Of a stretch of 8,698 nt of DNA, positions 1-7,325 are shown one piece after another. The stretch is from NCBI GenBank assembly GCA_031272615.1, contig JAISTL010000053.1:1-8698 (forward strand), given 5' to 3'. The notes below the pieces were generated by a model. That model was not told the DNA's origin. It searched no databases and saw only the letters and a program-made list of their open reading frames with translations. The position numbers and the translations under genes are program-made. The stretch comes from Methylobacteriaceae bacterium. GTDB lineage: Bacteria > Pseudomonadota > Alphaproteobacteria > Rhizobiales > Beijerinckiaceae. Positions within the stretch are counted from its first letter, which is position 1, and each line of letters begins with the position of its first letter.

Positions 1-280
1 CATGCGCGTGCTGCTCGGCTGCGCGGCGGTCGGCGGGTCCAACCGCGCCCACTGGTGCTACGAGCCCTTCGACAAGCTGCTGAACCAGGCGGTCCAGAGC
101 TCCGACGTCGCCGAGCGCACCAAGCTCTATCAGGAAGCCCAGGTCATCTTCAAGGATCAGGTTCCCTGGATCACGCTGGCGCACTCCACCGTTTACATGC
201 CCATGTCCAAGAAGGTCTCGGGTTATGTGCTTGACCCGTTCGGCAAGCATGAATTCGACACCGTCGACGTGGCCGACTGA
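1..280 (+). CDS. dppA: Dipeptide ABC transporter periplasmic binding protein DppA, C-terminal end (5' partial)
   Basis: These are the last ~92 codons of a family 5 extracellular solute-binding protein, cut by the window edge; the reading frame begins at base 2 and stops with TGA at 278-280. The protein captures dipeptides in the periplasm and docks onto DppBC; in E. coli it also serves dipeptide chemotaxis and haem uptake. The tail closely matches what I remember of E. coli DppA: GGSNRA near the start, AERTKLYQEAQ, WITLAHSTVYMPMSKKV, and a terminal VDVAD resembling the E. coli VDVAE end. The signal peptide and most of the ligand lobes lie upstream and cannot be judged. It is followed 63 bases later by dppB, separated by a strong hairpin, which suits a binding protein made in excess over its permease. 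Other peptide-binding proteins (OppA, SapA, NikA) are less likely given this tail and the gene order. Confidence 0.93.
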   Translation, partial: MRVLLGCAAVGGSNRAHWCYEPFDKLLNQAVQSSDVAERTKLYQEAQVIFKDQVPWITLAHSTVYMPMSKKVSGYVLDPFGKHEFDTVDVAD

Positions 281-299
281 CGCTTTTCACTTTTCATCC

Positions 300-328
300 G
301 CCGGATGCCGCCCCGCGCGGCATCCGGC
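300..328 (+). terminator. GC-rich hairpin between dppA and dppB (leaky terminator or mRNA-stabilising stem)
   Basis: An 11-bp perfect stem pairs 300-310 with 318-328 around a 7-base loop (311-317). The downstream side has only a short, interrupted T run (TTTT at 334-337), so full termination is doubtful. A hairpin just after a binding-protein gene is a familiar way to protect its mRNA 3' end or partly attenuate the permease genes, giving more DppA than DppBCDF. The palindrome is certain. The function is inferred from position. Confidence 0.6.
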
Positions 329-343
329 TTGAGTTTTGCGTAA

Positions 344-1351
344 ATGCTCCGTTATATTTTCGGTAAATTGCTCTATCTGGTGCCGACTTTTCTCGGCATC
401 ACGATTGTGGCGTTCGGAATGATTCGCCTCCTGCCCGGCGACCCGGTGATCATGCTCGCCGGCGAACGCGGCGTCACTCCCGAACGCCATGCCGAACTGC
501 TGGCCATGCTCGGCATGGACAAGCCCATCTGGGAGCAATATTTCATTTATGTGTGGAACCTGCTGCACGGCGATTTCGGCATTTCCTTCAGCAGCAAGGA
601 ATCGGTGCTGACCGAGTTTTTCGCCCGTTTCCCGGCGACGCTGGAGCTCGGCCTCTGCGCCATGATCATCGCCGTCATCGTCGGCATTCCCGTCGGCGTG
701 TTCGCCGCCATCAAGCGCGGCTCCTGGTTCGACCAGGTGTCGATGACCGGCGCCCTGGTCGGCTATTCCATGCCGATTTTCTGGTGGGGCCTGCTGCTCA
801 TCATGCTGTTTTCGGTGTTTCTCAATCTCACGCCGGTGTCCGGCCGCATTGACCTGTTGTATTTCTTCGACACGCCCACCGGCTTCATGCTGATTGACTC
901 CTGGCTTTCCGGCGAGAAGGGCGCCTTCGCCTCGGCGGTGTCCCATCTCATTCTGCCCTCGGTGGTGCTGTCAACCATTCCGCTGGCGGTGATCGCCCGC
1001 CAGACCCGGTCGGCCATGCTGGAGGTGCTGAACGAGGATTATGTGCGCACGGCGCGGGCCAAGGGCCTGTCGCCCTGGCGGGTCATCGGCCTGCACACGC
1101 TGCGTAACGCCCTCATCCCCGTGGTCACCACCATCGGCCTGCAGGTTTCCGTCATCATCACCGGCGCCGTGCTGACGGAAAACATCTTCTCCTGGCCGGG
1201 CATCGGCAAGTGGATGGTCGACGCCGTCTGGCGGCGGGATTATTTCGTCATCCAGGGCGGTCTGATTTTGATCTGCGTCAACGTGATGATCGTCAATCTG
1301 CTGGTCGATGTGCTCTACGCCCTCATCAACCCCCGCATCCGTTACAGTTGA
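344..1351 (+). CDS. dppB: Dipeptide ABC transporter permease DppB
   Basis: This 335-residue inner-membrane permease is one half of the dipeptide channel. The N-terminus has the typical OppB/DppB pattern: a first hydrophobic helix (about residues 9-30) running into IRLLPGDPV. Further hydrophobic segments fall at about 102-124, 136-162, 200-220, 255-280 and 303-328, giving six likely membrane spans of the BPD_transp_1 fold. The cytoplasmic EAA-type loop that contacts the ATPases is visible around residues 231-255, with RTARAKGL at 235-242. The C-terminal YALINPRIRYS ending is characteristic. Length agrees with E. coli DppB (about 339 residues). The ATG at 344 is the natural start because the first membrane helix follows directly, but the ribosome site is weak (GAG at 331-333), possibly because the upstream hairpin occupies this region. 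It lies 7 bases before dppC. Confidence 0.95.
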   Translation: MLRYIFGKLLYLVPTFLGITIVAFGMIRLLPGDPVIMLAGERGVTPERHAELLAMLGMDKPIWEQYFIYVWNLLHGDFGISFSSKESVLTEFFARFPATLELGLCAMIIAVIVGIPVGVFAAIKRGSWFDQVSMTGALVGYSMPIFWWGLLLIMLFSVFLNLTPVSGRIDLLYFFDTPTGFMLIDSWLSGEKGAFASAVSHLILPSVVLSTIPLAVIARQTRSAMLEVLNEDYVRTARAKGLSPWRVIGLHTLRNALIPVVTTIGLQVSVIITGAVLTENIFSWPGIGKWMVDAVWRRDYFVIQGGLILICVNVMIVNLLVDVLYALINPRIRYS

Positions 1352-1354
1352 GGG
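1351..1354 (+). promoter_or_regulatory. Ribosome binding site that sets the dppC start
   Basis: AGGG at 1351-1354 lies 4 bases before ATG 1359, overlapping the last base of the dppB stop. It is short and close, but together with homology it supports 1359 over the in-frame ATG at 1308, which lies inside dppB. Confidence 0.4.
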
Positions 1355-1358
1355 CCGC

Positions 1359-2264
1359 ATGTTCAACGCAAATCCGGCAGCGGCAAATCAGCGGGTGGAG
1401 GATCGTTCGATCCTCCTGGAGTTCTGGCATTATTTCAAGCAGAACAAGGGCGCCGTTCTCGGCCTGGCCGTGTTCGTGCTGATTGTGCTGACGGCGCTGT
1501 TTGCCGATTTCATCGCCCCCTTCCACTATGACGTCACCCTCAGCGAGCTGCGCAAGCTGCCGCCCGCCTTTCAATCCGGCGGTGACGCCCGCTTCTGGCT
1601 CGGCACTGACGCCATCGGCCGCGACATTCTCTCGCGTCTCATCTACGGCGCCCGCTATTCGCTGTTCATCGGCCTGGTGGTGGTGATCATCTCCATGATT
1701 CTCGGCGTCATCTTCGGCCTCATTTCCGGCTTTCTCGGCGGCCCCGTGGACACGCTGATCATGCGCGTCATGGACATCATCCTGTCCATCCCGTCGATTT
1801 TGCTGGCCCTGACCATCATCGCCATTCTGCAGCAGGGCATTTTCAGCGCCATTGTCGCCATCGCCGTCATTTACCAGCCGCATTTCGTGCGCCTCACCCG
1901 CGCCGCGGTGCTGGCCGAGAAGAACCGTGAATACGTCATCGCCTCGCGTCTCGCCGGCGCCGGCAGGCTGCGGCTGATGATCAAGACCATTCTGCCCAAC
2001 TGCATGGCGCCGATCATCGTTCAGGGCACCTTGAGCTTCTCCAACGCCATTCTCGACATCGCCGCCCTGGGCTTTCTCGGCCAGGGCGTGCAGCCGCCCA
2101 ACCCCGAATGGGGCACCATGCTGGCCGAAGCGCGGGAGTTCATCACCTCCGCGTGGTGGATTGTCACCTTTCCGGGTCTTGCCATTCTCATCACCGTGCT
2201 CGCCATCAACCTGGTGGGCGACGGCCTGCGCGACGCGCTGGACCCGAAAATGAAGAGGAGTTGA
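1359..2264 (+). CDS. dppC: Dipeptide ABC transporter permease DppC
   Basis: This 301-residue inner-membrane permease pairs with DppB; E. coli DppC has 300 residues. I chose ATG 1359 because it gives the family length, places a cytoplasmic N-terminal arm (OppC_N-like, LLEFWHYFKQNKGA) before the first helix at about 31-53, and has AGGG just upstream. The frame stays open back to ATG 1308, but that would overlap dppB by 44 bases and add 17 unrelated residues. The periplasmic GTDAIGRD motif (82-89) typical of OppC/DppC is present, as is an EAA loop near 190-212 (REYVIASRLAGAGRL) for coupling to the ATPases. The end, GDGLRDALDPKMKRS, is a hallmark of DppC. A strong AGAGGAG (2254-2260) inside its last codons serves dppD, which begins 6 bases after the stop. 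Confidence 0.95.
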   Translation: MFNANPAAANQRVEDRSILLEFWHYFKQNKGAVLGLAVFVLIVLTALFADFIAPFHYDVTLSELRKLPPAFQSGGDARFWLGTDAIGRDILSRLIYGARYSLFIGLVVVIISMILGVIFGLISGFLGGPVDTLIMRVMDIILSIPSILLALTIIAILQQGIFSAIVAIAVIYQPHFVRLTRAAVLAEKNREYVIASRLAGAGRLRLMIKTILPNCMAPIIVQGTLSFSNAILDIAALGFLGQGVQPPNPEWGTMLAEAREFITSAWWIVTFPGLAILITVLAINLVGDGLRDALDPKMKRS

Positions 2265-2270
2265 CAACAG

Positions 2271-3122
2271 ATGCCCCTCCTCGACATCCAAAACCTCACC
2301 GTGACCTTTGCCACCATGAAGGGACCGTTCACCGCCGTTGACGGCATTTCCATGCATGTCGACCATGACGAGGTGCTGGCCATTGTCGGTGAATCCGGCT
2401 CGGGCAAATCGGTGGCCATGCTGGCGGTGATGGGGCTGCTGCCCGACACCGCCGCCGTCACCGCCGACTCCCTCACCTTTGACGGGCGGAATTTGCTGTC
2501 GATGAGCCTCAAGGAACGGCGCACCGTCATCGGCAAAGACATGTCGATGATTTTCCAGGAGCCCGTCGCCAGCCTCAACCCCTGTTTCACCGTCGGTTTC
2601 CAGATCATGGAATCCCTGCGGACCCATCTGCACATGAGCGAGCGGGAGGCCCGCAACAAAACCGTGGAGCTGCTGCACCAGGTGGGCATCACCGACGCGC
2701 CGGAGAAAATGCGCGCCTTTCCGCATCAGCTCTCGGGCGGCCAGTGCCAGCGCGCCATGATCGCCATGGCGATTTCCTGCAAACCCAAGCTGCTCATCGC
2801 CGACGAGCCGACCACGGCGCTGGATGTCACCATCCAGAAGCAGATTCTCGATTTGCTCATGCAGCTGCAGGCGGAGTACGGCATGGCGCTCATCATCATC
2901 ACCCATGACATGGGGGTTGTGGCGGAAACCGCTGACCGCGTGGTGGTGCAGTACAACGGCCGCAAGATGGAAGAGGCGGACGTGCTGTCGCTGTTCGCCG
3001 CCCCGCAGAACGCCTACACCAGGGCGCTGCTGTCGGCGCTGCCGGAAAACGCCACCGGCGACCGGCTGCCCACGGTGGCGGATTTCCGCCTGAACGACGC
3101 CGCGGGAGGGCCGACGCCATGA
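2271..3122 (+). CDS. dppD: Dipeptide ABC transporter ATP-binding protein DppD (short form)
   Basis: This cytoplasmic ABC ATPase powers dipeptide import together with DppF. The 283-residue protein shows Walker A GESGSGKS (40-47), a Q-loop region with [10 protein letters not shown], signature LSGGQ (154-158), Walker [13 protein letters not shown] (174-185) and the H-loop THD (211-213). ATG 2271 sits 10 bases after AGAGGAG. E. coli DppD has about 327 residues, because a Cys-containing C-terminal tail (the oligopeptide-transporter C-terminal region, PxGCxxxxRC) follows the core. Here the protein stops shortly after the [11 protein letters not shown] segment and has no such tail. dppF begins within the stop codon (ATGA, 3119-3122), so there is no room for a frameshifted remainder. 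The ATPase core looks intact. Assignment as DppD rather than OppD rests on operon order and on similarity to dpp neighbours. Confidence 0.92.
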   Translation: MPLLDIQNLTVTFATMKGPFTAVDGISMHVDHDEVLAIVGESGSGKSVAMLAVMGLLPDTAAVTADSLTFDGRNLLSMSLKERRTVIGKDMSMIFQEPVASLNPCFTVGFQIMESLRTHLHMSEREARNKTVELLHQVGITDAPEKMRAFPHQLSGGQCQRAMIAMAISCKPKLLIADEPTTALDVTIQKQILDLLMQLQAEYGMALIIITHDMGVVAETADRVVVQYNGRKMEEADVLSLFAAPQNAYTRALLSALPENATGDRLPTVADFRLNDAAGGPTP

Positions 3123-3973
3123 GCGAAACCGTTCTGGAAGCCCATGCCATCACCCGGGATTATCATGTCAGCGGCGGCTTCATCCGCGCCGCCAAGGTGG
3201 TGCACGCCGTCAAGGGCGTCTCCTTCAAGGTGGAAAAGGCCAAAACCCTGGCCATCGTCGGTGAGAGCGGCTGCGGCAAATCCACCCTGGCGCGCATCAT
3301 CACGCTCATTGACCCGGCCACCTCCGGCGAGCTGATGATGAACGGCCGCGAGGTCGACATCCTGCACAACAACCGCGTCACCCCGGCGCTGCGCCGCACG
3401 GTGCAGATTGTGTTCCAGAATCCCTACGGCTCCCTCAATCCGCGTCAGAAAATCGGCGACGCCCTCACCGAGCCGCTGCTGCTCAACACTGACAAATCCG
3501 CCGCCGAGCGGCGGGACCTCGCCATGGAGATGCTGGCCAAGGTCGGCATGCTGCCCGAGCATTACCACCGTTATCCGCACATGTTTTCCGGCGGTCAGCG
3601 CCAGCGCGTCGCCATCGCCCGCTCGCTGATGCTGCGCCCGTCGCTGCTGGTGCTCGACGAGCCCGTCTCCGCCCTCGACCTTTCGGTGCAGGCCCAGGTG
3701 CTCAACCTGCTGGCCGACCTGCAGGACGAGCTGGGCCTCACCTATGTGTTCATCTCCCATGACCTGTCGGTGGTGCGTTACATCGCCGACGACGTGATGG
3801 TGATGTATTTCGGCGAGGTGGTGGAATACGGCCCGCGCGAGCGGGTGTTCGCCGACCCGCGGCACGACTATACCAAAAAACTCTTCGCCGCCACCCCCAA
3901 AACCGACGTGGAACACATCCGCGCCCGTCTGGTGGAACGGCAGAAATGGCGGGACTCCCGGGCCAAGAGGTGA
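3119..3973 (+). CDS. dppF: Dipeptide ABC transporter ATP-binding protein DppF (short form)
   Basis: The second ATPase of the importer, 284 residues, overlaps dppD by four bases and has GGAGGG (3105-3110) 8 bases before its ATG. Translational coupling would keep the two ATPases at equal amounts. Visible motifs are Walker A GESGCGKS (48-55), FQNPYGSLNPRQ around the Q-loop, signature FSGGQRQR (156-163), Walker B LLVLDEPVSALD (176-187) and H-loop ISHD (212-215). E. coli DppF has about 334 residues with a Cys-bearing tail. This one ends with a basic stretch (RQKWRDSRAKR) and no such tail. The sequence after the stop does not encode the missing motif in the frame I translated. It is the last gene of the operon. 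I see no convincing terminator after it. Confidence 0.92.
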   Translation: MSETVLEAHAITRDYHVSGGFIRAAKVVHAVKGVSFKVEKAKTLAIVGESGCGKSTLARIITLIDPATSGELMMNGREVDILHNNRVTPALRRTVQIVFQNPYGSLNPRQKIGDALTEPLLLNTDKSAAERRDLAMEMLAKVGMLPEHYHRYPHMFSGGQRQRVAIARSLMLRPSLLVLDEPVSALDLSVQAQVLNLLADLQDELGLTYVFISHDLSVVRYIADDVMVMYFGEVVEYGPRERVFADPRHDYTKKLFAATPKTDVEHIRARLVERQKWRDSRAKR

Positions 3974-4014
3974 GCGGGCGCCACCAAGGAACTGGCGATT
4001 ATTCCTCACCGGTC

Positions 4015-4043
4015 TTGCATCGGCCGCCGAGCCGTGCCATAAA
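4015..4043 (+). promoter_or_regulatory. Candidate sigma-70 promoter for the helicase-DUF4391-mod operon
   Basis: TTGCAT (4015-4020) and CATAAA (4038-4043) are separated by 17 bases, with 3/6 and 4/6 matches to TTGACA and TATAAT; an alternative -10 is TAAAAT at 4040-4045. The site falls in the only sizeable gap of the window, 59 bases before the helicase start. Position argues for it; the hexamers alone are mediocre. Confidence 0.35.
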
Positions 4044-4072
4044 ATCCGGCAATGGGGTATTATGAAAGGGCG

Positions 4073-4090
4073 CCGCCGGTATCCGCCGGT
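4073..4090 (+). repeat. Tandem CCGCCGGT repeat in the helicase leader
   Basis: CCGCCGGT occurs at 4073-4080 and again at 4083-4090, repeating every 10 bases (one helical turn). It lies between the candidate promoter and the helicase start. It could be a paired operator half-site or part of an mRNA structure over the ribosome site; in a GC-rich genome it may also be chance. Confidence 0.35.
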
Positions 4091-4093
4091 GAA
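4089..4093 (+). promoter_or_regulatory. Ribosome binding site that sets the helicase start
   Basis: GGTGA at 4089-4093 matches part of the AGGAGGTGA consensus and is 9 bases before ATG 4103. The in-frame upstream ATG at 4052 lacks a comparable site, which favours 4103. The GGT overlaps the second CCGCCGGT repeat. Confidence 0.4.
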
Positions 4094-4102
4094 CAGCGGA
4101 TT

Positions 4103-7100
4103 ATGAAGGTTTTCGACAACATCAATACGTTCGTCAAGGACGACTTGGAATTGAGTATTCGCAAGGGCAGCCGGATTTCGGTGGCCGCCGCGTGCTTTTC
4201 CATCTACGCCTACCAGGCGTTGAAGAAACAGCTCGAACACATTGAAGAATTGCGTTTCATTTTCACGTCGCCGTCCTTCGTCACGGAGAAATTTCCAAAA
4301 GAAAAACGGGAGTTTTATATTCCGCGGCTCAATCGGGAACGCAGCCTGTACGGCACGCAATTTGAGGTGAAGCTTCGCAATGAGCTGACACAGAAGGCCG
4401 TCGCCCGGGAGTGCGCCGAGTGGATTCGCCGGAAAGCCCGGTTCATGTCCCATATCGGCAGCGAGCCGATGAACGGATTCATGAACATCAACAACACCGA
4501 TGAACAGCTCGTCTACATGCCGTTGAACGGCTTCACCAGCGGAGATTTCGGTTATGAGCGCGGCGCCGCTCTTTCTCTGGTGACCCGTCTGGAGGCGCCG
4601 GGCAGCGCTGAATTCCTGCGCCTGTTCGATACCGTATGGCGCGACAAGGCACGGGTACAGGACGTCACTGAAGAGGTACTCGACAGCATTACCGCAGCCT
4701 ACAAGGAAAACCCGGCGGACTTTCTGTACTTCTTCATGTTGTACAATATTTTCAACGAGTTTCTCGAGGATATTTCCGAGGACGTGCTGCCCAACGAAGC
4801 CACCGGATTCAAGCAGAGCAAGGTCTGGACCATGCTGTACTCGTTCCAGCGTGACGCCGCCCTTGCGGTCATCAACAAGCTGGAACAATATAACGGCTGC
4901 ATTCTAGCCGACAGCGTCGGCCTCGGCAAAACGTTCACCGCTCTGGCCGTCATCAAGTACTATGAGAACCGCAACCGCGGCGTTCTGGTGCTCTGCCCCA
5001 AGAAGCTGAACGACAACTGGCGCATGTTCCGGGAGAACTACAAGAACAACCCGATTGCCGCTGACCGTCTGCGCTACGATATTCTCTACCATACCGATCT
5101 CTCCCGGGAGCACGGTTTTTCCGGCGGTATCGATCTCGAAAAGATAAACTGGGGCAATTATGATCTTGTGGTCATCGATGAATCCCATAATTTCCGCAAC
5201 GGCGGCGAAGTGTATGGAGACGACGAGCGCGACAACCGTTACAACATATTGATGAAAAAGGTTGTCCGCGCGGGGGTGAAAACCCGGGTGCTGATGCTTT
5301 CGGCAACCCCCGTCAACAACCGCTTCACCGATTTGCGCAACCAGCTTGCCCTCGCCTATGAAGGCCGATCCGCGCTGATTAACGAAAAGCTCAACACCTC
5401 AAAACCGATAGACGAGATTTTCCGTGGCGCCCAAACGGTTTTTAACCGATGGAGCAAGCTTGCGCCCGCGAACCGCACCACCGACTCCCTCCTCAATTCC
5501 CTGGATTTTGATTTCTTCGAGGTGTTGGACAGCGTCACCATTGCCCGATCACGCAAGCACATCGAAAAATACTACAATATGGAGGAAATCGGCAAATTTC
5601 CGGAACGGCTCAAACCGGTATCCAAGCGCCCCGACCTGACGGATTTGAACCAGGCGGTGAACTACAACGGGATTTACGCGGAACTCATCAACCTCAATCT
5701 CGCGGTGTATATCCCGACGGATTTTCTGCTTGAAAGCGCCGTGGACAAATACATCGACACCAGCGCCAACATCACCCGCGCCGGGCGCGAACGCGGCATT
5801 CGACGGCTGATGAGCATCAATCTCCTGAAGCGGCTTGAAAGCTCGGTTTTTGCTTTCCGTCTGACGCTGGGGCGCATCAAGGCGCTGATTGATAAAACCC
5901 TGGATATGATTGACGCCTTCACCAAGGGCAGCCATTCGATTATCGACGGTATCACGTTGGTCGATGACGGATTTGACGATGATGATCGCAATACCGATTT
6001 CTTTTCCGCGGGAAAAGCCGTCAGGATTGATCTTCTGGATATGGATTACATCTCGTGGCGACAGGAACTGCAGCGGGATTCCGAAACCTTGGCCCGGCTT
6101 ATCCGCATGGTCAGGGACATCACTCCCCGGCATGACACGAAACTGCAAACGCTTTTGAAGCTGATTGCCGACAAAATCGAGCATCCGATAAACCCCGGCA
6201 ACAAGAAGCTTCTTATCTTCACCGCGTTTGCCGACACGGCGGAATATCTTTACGACGCGGTGAGTGTGTTCGTGAAAGGCAGGTTTGGGCTCAACACCGC
6301 GATGGTGACAGGCTCGATCGACGGCAGAACGACCATTACGAAATTCCGACCGACGCTGAACAACATCCTCACCTGTTTCTCGCCGCTGTCAAAAGACAAG
6401 CATCTGCTCATGCCGAACGAAAGCGCCGAAATCGATGTTCTGATCGGCACCGACTGTATCTCCGAGGGGCAGAACCTTCAGGATTGCGACTATTGCGTCA
6501 ATTACGACATACACTGGAATCCGGTGCGCATCATCCAGCGCTTCGGCCGTATTGACCGCATCGGCAGCCGCAACGCCTTCATCCAGCTGGTGAACTTCTG
6601 GCCGAACGTGACGCTGGATGACTATATCAACCTGAAAAGCCGCGTCGAAACCCGCATGAGGGTTTCGGTGATGACCTCCACCGGCGACGATGATCTGATC
6701 AATGCCGAGGAAACGGGAGACCTTGAATACCGCAAGGCGCAGCTTGAGCGCCTGCAGAACGAGGTGATCGACCTTGAGGAAACCCGAAGCGGCATTTCCA
6801 TCATGGATCTGGGGTTGAACGAGTTCCGGCTCGACCTGCTGGAGTATATCAAAACCCACGGGGATATGGACTCCACCCCCTTCGGACTCCATGCCGTTGT
6901 TCCCGCCGGCGGTGACTGTCCGCCGGGCGTGGTCTATGTGCTGAAAAACATCAACGGCGGCGTGAACATCGGCGGCCGCAACCGGCTTCACCCGTTTTAC
7001 ATGGTGTATATCAGCACCGGCGGCGACGTATTGTGTGATCATCTCTCCTCGAAGAGAATGCTCGATACCATGCGTCTGATGTGTAAAGGCAGGACAACGC

Positions 7101-7321
7101 CGGTGGACGACTTGTGCCGGGCGTTCAACGCTGAGACCAGAGACGGCAGGGCCATGCGGAGGTATTCGGAGCTGCTGGGCCAAGCCATCGCCTCCGTCGT
7201 CAACGTCAAGGAGAAAAGCGACCTGGACAGCTTCCTTTCCGGCGAACAAATCAGCTTCCTTTCAAGCAAAATCAGCGGGTTGGACGATTTCGAGCTGATC
7301 TGCTTTCTGGTGGTGAGGTGA
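4103..7321 (+). CDS. SNF2-type helicase/translocase with PLD-like N-terminal domain (restriction-modification associated)
   Basis: This 1072-residue superfamily 2 ATPase should translocate on double-stranded DNA. Motifs, numbered from ATG 4103, are: Q-motif SFQRD (247-251), Walker A GLGKT (273-277), DESH (359-362), SATP (400-403), motif V TDCISEGQNLQ (783-793) and motif VI QRFGRIDRIGS (812-822). The order and spacing fit SNF2-like proteins. Residues ~1-230 resemble the PLD-like domain found fused to SNF2 helicases, including the EFLRLFDTVWRDKA segment that usually closes such a domain, but I find no HxKxxxxD, so nuclease activity is doubtful. An acidic loop (DDGFDDDD, 621-628) lies between the two RecA lobes, and a charged, probably coiled stretch spans about 873-895. 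The rest of the C-terminus is unassigned. ATG 4103 is preferred over in-frame ATG 4052 because the family, as I remember it, begins MKVFDNI. It is the first gene of a likely operon, 4 bases before the DUF4391 gene. The exact role (defence translocase or accessory to Mod/Res) is inferred. Confidence 0.85.
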   Translation: MKVFDNINTFVKDDLELSIRKGSRISVAAACFSIYAYQALKKQLEHIEELRFIFTSPSFVTEKFPKEKREFYIPRLNRERSLYGTQFEVKLRNELTQKAVARECAEWIRRKARFMSHIGSEPMNGFMNINNTDEQLVYMPLNGFTSGDFGYERGAALSLVTRLEAPGSAEFLRLFDTVWRDKARVQDVTEEVLDSITAAYKENPADFLYFFMLYNIFNEFLEDISEDVLPNEATGFKQSKVWTMLYSFQRDAALAVINKLEQYNGCILADSVGLGKTFTALAVIKYYENRNRGVLVLCPKKLNDNWRMFRENYKNNPIAADRLRYDILYHTDLSREHGFSGGIDLEKINWGNYDLVVIDESHNFRNGGEVYGDDERDNRYNILMKKVVRAGVKTRVLMLSATPVNNRFTDLRNQLALAYEGRSALINEKLNTSKPIDEIFRGAQTVFNRWSKLAPANRTTDSLLNSLDFDFFEVLDSVTIARSRKHIEKYYNMEEIGKFPERLKPVSKRPDLTDLNQAVNYNGIYAELINLNLAVYIPTDFLLESAVDKYIDTSANITRAGRERGIRRLMSINLLKRLESSVFAFRLTLGRIKALIDKTLDMIDAFTKGSHSIIDGITLVDDGFDDDDRNTDFFSAGKAVRIDLLDMDYISWRQELQRDSETLARLIRMVRDITPRHDTKLQTLLKLIADKIEHPINPGNKKLLIFTAFADTAEYLYDAVSVFVKGRFGLNTAMVTGSIDGRTTITKFRPTLNNILTCFSPLSKDKHLLMPNESAEIDVLIGTDCISEGQNLQDCDYCVNYDIHWNPVRIIQRFGRIDRIGSRNAFIQLVNFWPNVTLDDYINLKSRVETRMRVSVMTSTGDDDLINAEETGDLEYRKAQLERLQNEVIDLEETRSGISIMDLGLNEFRLDLLEYIKTHGDMDSTPFGLHAVVPAGGDCPPGVVYVLKNINGGVNIGGRNRLHPFYMVYISTGGDVLCDHLSSKRMLDTMRLMCKGRTTPVDDLCRAFNAETRDGRAMRRYSELLGQAIASVVNVKEKSDLDSFLSGEQISFLSSKISGLDDFELICFLVVR
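7315..7321 (+). promoter_or_regulatory. Ribosome binding site of the DUF4391 gene, embedded in the helicase stop
   Basis: GAGGTGA at 7315-7321 is a strong Shine-Dalgarno sequence whose last three bases are the helicase stop codon; the next ATG is at 7326. Termination of the helicase should deliver ribosomes to the next gene, so the two products are probably made together. Confidence 0.6.
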
Positions 7322-7325
7322 CGCC

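Noticed and set aside
1326..2906. 526-codon open frame on the minus strand opposite dppC and dppD
   Set aside because: It is antisense to clearly conserved permease and ATPase genes; its product is a His/Gly/Asp/Gln-rich low-complexity chain with no domain, as expected from the reverse of GC-rich coding sequence.
3979..3997. Small hairpin CGCCA/TGGCG after dppF as a terminator
   Set aside because: Only a 5-bp stem with a 9-base loop and no T run; too weak to call, so transcription may continue from dpp into the next operon.
4052..4102. Upstream in-frame helicase start at 4052
   Set aside because: It adds 17 residues without resemblance to the family and lacks a good ribosome site; 4103 has GGTGA at suitable distance and gives the expected MKVFDNI beginning.
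3014..4888. 624-codon open frame on the minus strand spanning dppF and the helicase start
   Set aside because: It crosses an intergenic region and two real genes, has no recognisable motif or conserved fold, and is explained by codon bias of the + strand genes.
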